Origin: Anaerolineales bacterium
GTDB lineage: Bacteria > Chloroflexota > Anaerolineae > 4572-78 > J111
Reading direction: 5' to 3'
DNA: 5,785 nt
NCBI GenBank assembly: GCA_012032575.1
Contig: JAAUSP010000496.1
Location: forward strand, 1 to 5,785
In this document: positions 5,429 through 5,785 of the stretch, piece by piece
How the letters are laid out: the number at the start of each line of letters is the position of its first letter
Position numbering within the stretch: the first letter of the stretch is position 1
Program-made: the position numbers and the translations under genes
The notes under the pieces: generated by a model
The model's input: only the letters and a program-made list of their open reading frames with translations
Databases searched by the model: none
What the model was told of the DNA's origin: nothing

Positions 5429-5496
5429 AATTGTGAATTGTGAATAGCCAATTGTGAATTGTGAACTGGAATTTCATTCACCATTCGCAATTATTC
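5429..5496. repeat. Heptamer array and imperfect hairpin between convergent genes
   Basis: Six in-register 7-bp units from 5429 to 5470 (AATTGTG twice, AATAGCC, AATTGTG twice, AACTGGA). Then five bases, then three inverted, degenerate units (ATTCACC, ATTCGCA, ATTATTC; 5476-5496). Bases 5450-5465 can pair with 5477-5492: 14 Watson-Crick pairs, one G-T and one mismatch around an 11-base loop. It fills the gap between the small gene stop (5426) and the permease stop (5497-5495), even overlapping the latter. It may act as a weak bidirectional terminator or 3' end stabiliser; that is inference. Confidence 0.8.
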
Positions 5497-5785
5497 AGAC
5501 TACTGCGGGCAGTTCGTTGCCGGCTTCGGTGATGGCTTTTTTGACATCAGTCAGGGCGAGCAGGATCAGCCCGACGACGAAGAAAATAATCAGCATCACA
5601 ATCGAGACGCGCTGGGTGCCGGTCAGTTGCAGGGCCAGGGCAAACACCACCGGCCCCAGCCACGAGGTGCCTCGCTCGCTGATCTCATACAGGCTGAAGT
5701 ATTCGGCCTCCCGGTTCTTGGGAATCATCTGCGAGAACAGCGAACGGCTGAGTGCCTGTGAGCCGCCCAGCACCAGGGCTAAAAA
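5495..5785 (-). CDS. UMF1/Atg22-like MFS permease, C-terminal part
   Basis: The last 96 residues of a membrane transporter; the frame is open to the window edge, so the gene begins outside. The signature GGSQALSRSLFSQMIPKN, then EYFSLYEISERGTSWLGP, is typical of the UMF1 family of the major facilitator superfamily (Atg22-like), usually about 420 residues with 12 helices. Two hydrophobic helices remain: roughly WLGPVVFALALQLTG and SIVMLIIFFVVGLILLAL. A short cytoplasmic tail DVKKAITEAGNELPAVV follows. In yeast, Atg22 exports amino acids from the vacuole; substrates of bacterial members are mostly unknown. A GTG at 5773 is internal, since FLAL immediately before it fits the preceding helix. The stop overlaps the heptamer array. 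Confidence 0.8.
   Translation of the reverse strand, partial: FLALVLGGSQALSRSLFSQMIPKNREAEYFSLYEISERGTSWLGPVVFALALQLTGTQRVSIVMLIIFFVVGLILLALTDVKKAITEAGNELPAVV

Noticed and set aside
5031..5496. CRISPR array or tRNA-like structures in the repeat-rich spacers
   Set aside because: Units are 7 bp, contiguous and without unique spacers; no cas gene is present. The hairpins lack cloverleaf features.

Overview
This window looks like chromosomal DNA from a member of the Chloroflexota (Anaerolineae-like). That placement is inference from four signs: a secreted metalloprotease ending in a YLPVI-type tail, a UMF1/Atg22-like permease, GC-rich codon use, and dispersed short repeats of kinds I remember from such genomes. 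No rRNA or other decisive marker is present.

Layout, left to right. Positions 1-1521 (+) hold the 3' part of a secreted reprolysin-like (M12B-type) zinc metalloprotease, followed by Ig-like and DUF11-like modules. It is split over three reading frames. A strong hairpin at 1547-1577 separates it from a convergent, intact saccharopine dehydrogenase / lysine 6-dehydrogenase-like gene (2743-1583, -). Upstream of that gene is a dispersed 'ATTCT...AGAAT' repeat (about 2773-2810). Next is the transcription accessory protein gene tex (4997 to 2824, -), broken by four apparent frameshifts; undoing them restores a full 723-residue Tex. The divergent gap 4998-5177 holds a near-perfect palindrome built of 7-bp units. 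A small acidic conserved-looking protein (5190-5426, +) follows, then a second 7-bp repeat array (5429-5496). The window ends in the 3' part of a UMF1-family MFS permease (5785-5495, -).

The genes do not form an obvious pathway or operon: tex and the dehydrogenase share a strand but a repeat lies between them. I see no defence system, CRISPR array, transposase or phage gene.

Two patterns stand out. First, at least six reading-frame breaks occur in two otherwise well-conserved genes, and four sit at homopolymers carrying one extra base. This suggests uncorrected sequencing or assembly errors more than gene decay. Second, three sequence-unrelated repeat families share an exact 7-nt period: GGAGATT inside tex, GTTGCGT upstream of tex, and AATTGTG between convergent genes. 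One of them is translated as part of the Tex protein.
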